64,000 nt of DNA from the NCBI RefSeq assembly GCF_002119405.1, contig NZ_MTBG01000015.1, positions 1 to 64,000 of the forward strand. The letters are read 5' to 3'. The notes under the pieces were generated by a model. That model did no database searches, was not told the DNA's origin, and was given only the letters and a program-made list of their open reading frames with translations. The position numbers and the translations under genes were made by a program. Below are positions 61,160-64,000 of this stretch, in pieces (position 1 is the stretch's first letter; the number at the start of each line of letters is the position of its first letter). The stretch comes from Pseudoruegeria sp. SK021. GTDB taxonomy: Bacteria > Pseudomonadota > Alphaproteobacteria > Rhodobacterales > Rhodobacteraceae.

Positions 61160-62263
61160 ATGACCCACTCACGCCCGCGCCGCCAACTGACCCGGCGCAG
61201 CCTGCTGCGCAGCACCGCAGCCCTTGGGGCCACTGCGGCCATCCTTCCCAGCAAGATCTGGGCGCAGGAGCCCGAGAAGCCGTCGGAATTGATTGTCCGT
61301 GCATGGGGCGGCAGTTGGGTTGAAAGCTTGAAGGCAGGCGTGTCGGACCCGTTCACCGAAATGACCGGCATCCGCATCCGCCATGACCTGACCGAGGACA
61401 ACGAAATTCAACCCAAGATCTGGGCCGCTGCCGCACAAGGGCGGGTGCCGCCGATCCACATCAACTGGGACACCACCACCAACGCGACCAAATCGGCGCT
61501 GCGCGGTGTGACCGAAGACCTGTCGGATCTGCCCAACCTTGCGAACGCCACAGAGCTTGCCAAGCCGGTCGGTTTTGACGGCTATCCGATGGTCAATACT
61601 TATGGCTATGTCTATGTGCTGGCCTATCGGCCCGAGGCGTTCCCCGATGGCCCTCCGGCGTCTTGGCGCCACTTGCTCGACCCGAAATTCAAAGGCCGGA
61701 TTGCGCTTTATAATGATGGCATCGGCTTCCATTTCCCGGCTCAGGTCGCCGGGGGCGGCACCTTGGCCGACATTCCAAGCAACATGACCGCTTGCTGGGA
61801 CTTTGTCGAAGAAATGAAGGCGCAAGAGCCGCTTTTGGGCGAAGACCCGGACTTCACCACATGGTTCCAGAATGGCGAAATTGACGCCGCCTGCACCATT
61901 TCCACCAATGCCCGCGAAGCCCGGATGAACGGCGTCGACATCCAGTGGACGGTGCCCGAAGAGGGCGCGAAATTTGACACTGACGGCATGTGGATCCCCG
62001 TGGGTCTGCCTGAGAACGAGCTGTACTGGGCCAAGCAATATATCAACTTCGCCCTCACGCAGCAGGCCCAGCAGGTATGGCTGGACGGCCTCGGTTTGCC
62101 CGGGGTTGTGCCGGGCCTGACCCCGCCCGCCGATCTGGTGGACGATGCGTCCTATCCGACCCAGCCCGAGGACTTTAAAAATCTGATCCGGATTTCGGGG
62201 CAGATTCAGGTCGAGAACGAAAGCGAATGGTTCTCGAAGTTCAAGGCGATCATGCAGGGCTAA
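61160..62263 (+). CDS. ABC transporter substrate-binding protein, PotD-like, Tat-exported
   Basis: The protein has 367 residues. A twin-arginine signal (TRRSLLRSTAALGATAAIL, Arg12-Arg13) with cleavage after IWA near residue 35 is followed by a family 1 fold starting ELIVRAWGGSWVESLKAGVSD. ATG at 61160 follows GGAG closely; earlier in-frame ATGs at 61118 and 61154 are less likely. It would bind a polyamine-, opine- or carboxylate-like compound. A strong intercistronic stem (62274-62301) follows the stop. Confidence 0.88.
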   Translation: MTHSRPRRQLTRRSLLRSTAALGATAAILPSKIWAQEPEKPSELIVRAWGGSWVESLKAGVSDPFTEMTGIRIRHDLTEDNEIQPKIWAAAAQGRVPPIHINWDTTTNATKSALRGVTEDLSDLPNLANATELAKPVGFDGYPMVNTYGYVYVLAYRPEAFPDGPPASWRHLLDPKFKGRIALYNDGIGFHFPAQVAGGGTLADIPSNMTACWDFVEEMKAQEPLLGEDPDFTTWFQNGEIDAACTISTNAREARMNGVDIQWTVPEEGAKFDTDGMWIPVGLPENELYWAKQYINFALTQQAQQVWLDGLGLPGVVPGLTPPADLVDDASYPTQPEDFKNLIRISGQIQVENESEWFSKFKAIMQG

Positions 62264-62273
62264 GGCCCGCGCT

Positions 62274-62301
62274 GGCCGGGACCCGATCTGTGGTCCCGGC
62301 C
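62274..62301 (+). other. 10-bp intercistronic hairpin after the binding-protein gene
   Basis: GGCCGGGACC (62274-62283) and GGTCCCGGCC (62292-62301) are perfect complements with an 8-base loop, followed by TTTAG. The position right after a binding-protein stop and before the permease genes suggests differential expression within the operon. Confidence 0.55.
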
Positions 62302-62323
62302 TTTAGATTACGAAAGACGGCCC

Positions 62324-63268
62324 ATGCGAAAATCGCGCGCCGCCTATCCGGTGGGATGGCGGATAATGGATGGCCTTGAATGGGCTGTGGATCGGCTTTG
62401 GCCACGCACGCTGTCGCGGCTGACGCCGTGGCTGATGGTGCTGCCGGCAATCTTGCTGGTCGGCCTGCTGGTGCTGGGTCTGATCCAGATCGCGGACGCA
62501 TCGCTGCGGACGCTTGATCGGTCGACCTTCCTCATGTCCGACAGTTGGAGCGATGCAAACTATGCCCGCGCCCTGAGCGATCCGGTCTATGCCAAGATCC
62601 TGTGGCGGTCGCTGTCGGGGGCGGTGATTGTGACCGCGATCACGCTATTTTTCGCCTTTCCCTATGCCTATCTGATGGTGCGGACGCCGCGAGCTTGGCT
62701 GCGCAAGCTGCTGTTGATCGCGCTGTTTCTGCCGTTCTTCATTGGGCAGGTGGTGCGTGCCTATGGCTGGCTGATCATCTTGGGCAATCAGGGCATCGTT
62801 AATGACATGCTGGGGCTGGTCGGGGTCGCGCCGTTGCGGTTGCTGTATAACTATCCGGCAGTGGTGTTTGGACTGGTGCAATATATGCTGCCCTTCGCCG
62901 TGCTGATGCTGGCGCCCGCGTTGACCGCCATCCCCGAAGAGACCGAGGCGGCGGCAGGATCGTTGGGGGCAAATTGGGGCCGCACCCTTGTGCATGTGTT
63001 GCTGCCGATGGCCCGGCCGGGGCTGGTCGGGGCGGGCTTGGTGGTGATGACCCTGACCCTGACGGATTTCGCCATGCCGGCGATCTTGGGGGGCGGATCG
63101 CAAGATTTTATCGCCAACGCGATCTATGATCAATTCTTCCGCACCTCAGATCAGGGCTTAGGCTCGGCGCTGGCTTTGATGCTGGTGGGGCTGGGGTCGT
63201 TGATTGTTGGGGCGATCTTTATGCTCTTCGGGGCTGGCACCCTTGCGATGGGAGGGCGCAGCAAATGA
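62324..63268 (+). CDS. ABC transporter permease, PotB type
   Basis: This 314-residue inner-membrane protein has about six hydrophobic segments and the EAA-type loop EAAAGSLGANWGRTLVHVLL. The first 50 residues are hydrophilic, longer than in the PotB-type protein at 24916, and contain two in-frame later Met codons. The start of the next permease overlaps its stop (ATGA). Confidence 0.88.
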   Translation: MRKSRAAYPVGWRIMDGLEWAVDRLWPRTLSRLTPWLMVLPAILLVGLLVLGLIQIADASLRTLDRSTFLMSDSWSDANYARALSDPVYAKILWRSLSGAVIVTAITLFFAFPYAYLMVRTPRAWLRKLLLIALFLPFFIGQVVRAYGWLIILGNQGIVNDMLGLVGVAPLRLLYNYPAVVFGLVQYMLPFAVLMLAPALTAIPEETEAAAGSLGANWGRTLVHVLLPMARPGLVGAGLVVMTLTLTDFAMPAILGGGSQDFIANAIYDQFFRTSDQGLGSALALMLVGLGSLIVGAIFMLFGAGTLAMGGRSK

Positions 63269-64000
63269 CGGCGTCTCGTTCGCAACGGGTGGTGATCTGG
63301 ATCTTGGTCGGTCTGGCGCTGGTGGTGCTGTCGGCCCCCACCGTGGTGGTGTTGGGCGCGTCTTTGACCAGCGGCAACATCATTACCTTCCCGCCTGACG
63401 GCTTGTCACTGAAATGGTACGCGAAATTGGCTCAGGCCGCCGATTTGCGCGATGCGTTTCTGCGCTCGCTCTGGGTGGCGAGCATCTGTACGGCGGTGGC
63501 GCTGCCGGTGGGCACATTGGCGGGCATTGCGCTGGCGAAGTTCCGGCTGCGCTTTGAGAACGCGTTGCAGATCTATTTGCTGCTGCCCTTTACCATCCCG
63601 TTGATCGGCTCGGGCATTGGCCTGATGCTGGTGTTTGGCGAATGGCGGGTGCTGGGGCAGCTTTGGCCTGTCGGCATCGCCTGTGCCGCGATCAACCTGC
63701 CCTTTATGATATGGGCAGTGTCGGCCAGTGCCGGGGCCCTGAATGACGATCTGGAACTGGCCGCGGCCAGTTGCGGAGCCGGGCGGGTTCAAACCTTTGT
63801 GCATGTCACCTTGCCGGCGGTCTTGCCGGGGGTAATTACCGGATCGCTGCTGATGTTTATTCTGGCGCTGAATGAGTTTTTGGTCAGCCTGCTGCTGACT
63901 GACGCCCGGATCGTCACCTTGCCGGTGCAAATCTATAACTCGATCCGGTCGATTATCACCCCTGATCTTGCCGCTGTGTCGGTGGTGTTCATCGCCTGTG
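63265..64000 (+). CDS. ABC transporter permease, PotC type (cut by window edge)
   Basis: The frame opens at ATG 63265, overlapping the preceding stop by four bases, and remains open to the end of the window (about 245 codons). It begins MTASRSQRVVIWILVGLALV, contains five to six hydrophobic segments and the EAA-type loop ELAAASCGAGRVQTFVHVTL, as in PotC-type permeases. About 20-30 C-terminal residues lie outside the window. Confidence 0.88.
   Translation, partial: MTASRSQRVVIWILVGLALVVLSAPTVVVLGASLTSGNIITFPPDGLSLKWYAKLAQAADLRDAFLRSLWVASICTAVALPVGTLAGIALAKFRLRFENALQIYLLLPFTIPLIGSGIGLMLVFGEWRVLGQLWPVGIACAAINLPFMIWAVSASAGALNDDLELAAASCGAGRVQTFVHVTLPAVLPGVITGSLLMFILALNEFLVSLLLTDARIVTLPVQIYNSIRSIITPDLAAVSVVFIAC

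Overview
The window looks like a high-GC alphaproteobacterial chromosome segment, most likely from Rhodobacterales (Paracoccaceae/Roseobacter-like). This rests on gene content (AtoE/AacS acetoacetate genes, DavT/DavD-GcdH/GcdG-type lysine end-pathway genes, several polyamine/opine-type ABC operons, a PrtD-type type I secretion pair, and an sRNA with two CCTCCTCCC loops as in alphaproteobacterial alpha-r14/CcsR RNAs). No rRNA, tRNA, CRISPR array or complete mobile element was seen. The left edge holds only the 3' end of an IS630-type transposase and about 1 kb of repeat-rich non-coding DNA.

Layout. (1) 1322-10271: short-chain ketoacid/acyl-CoA module: thiolase, TetR regulator, AtoE-type transporter, acetoacetyl-CoA synthetase, an Ltp2-like thiolase-fold protein, a DUF35 protein, a MaoC hydratase and an MFS transporter. 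Four related palindromes (about TGTACCG-NN-CGGTACA) precede the transcription units and probably form one TetR regulon. (2) 10634-19220: LysR regulator with glutaryl-CoA dehydrogenase and a class III CoA-transferase, converging on a leftward set (semialdehyde dehydrogenase, omega-aminotransferase, XRE-cupin regulator, TPP enzyme). Together these could take 5-aminovalerate or GABA through glutarate/succinate to central metabolism. (3) 19587-28039: compact rightward operon: IclR regulator, two unrecognised proteins, an M19 dipeptidase-like protein, a PotDBCA-type ABC transporter and a RidA-like protein. (4) 28345-40237: accessory region with an asparagine-synthetase remnant, a polysaccharide flippase, a type I secretion ABC/HlyD pair and, upstream on the same strand, two large acidic non-RTX proteins (one with degenerate repeats, one Gly/Ala/Ser/Asp-rich 'silk-like'). 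A divergent LuxR-type regulator and a small protein with a HEPN-type RNxxxH motif follow.

(5) 40379-52437: sulfate-ester locus: formylglycine-generating enzyme, GntR/UTRA regulator, NitT/TauT-type transporter and, divergently, a CxPxR sulfatase. Then come a class II aldolase, PfkB kinase, SDR, flavin monooxygenase and aldehyde dehydrogenase, which could process the desulfated product. (6) 52689-59803: mixed genes: MauG-like di-haem peroxidase, transglutaminase-like protein, AGE/YihS-type sugar isomerase, YihY membrane protein, anti-Shine-Dalgarno-type sRNA, metallophosphoesterase, GIY-YIG protein and SDR. (7) 59961-64000: a second polyamine-type ABC operon (ATPase, Tat-exported binding protein, two permeases), cut by the right edge.

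The most unusual parts are the type I secretion locus with its two non-RTX candidate substrates, the double anti-SD hairpin RNA, and the thiolase-fold protein that has lost its thiolase residues beside DUF35 and MaoC partners. All functions are inferred from reading the sequence; no database search was run.
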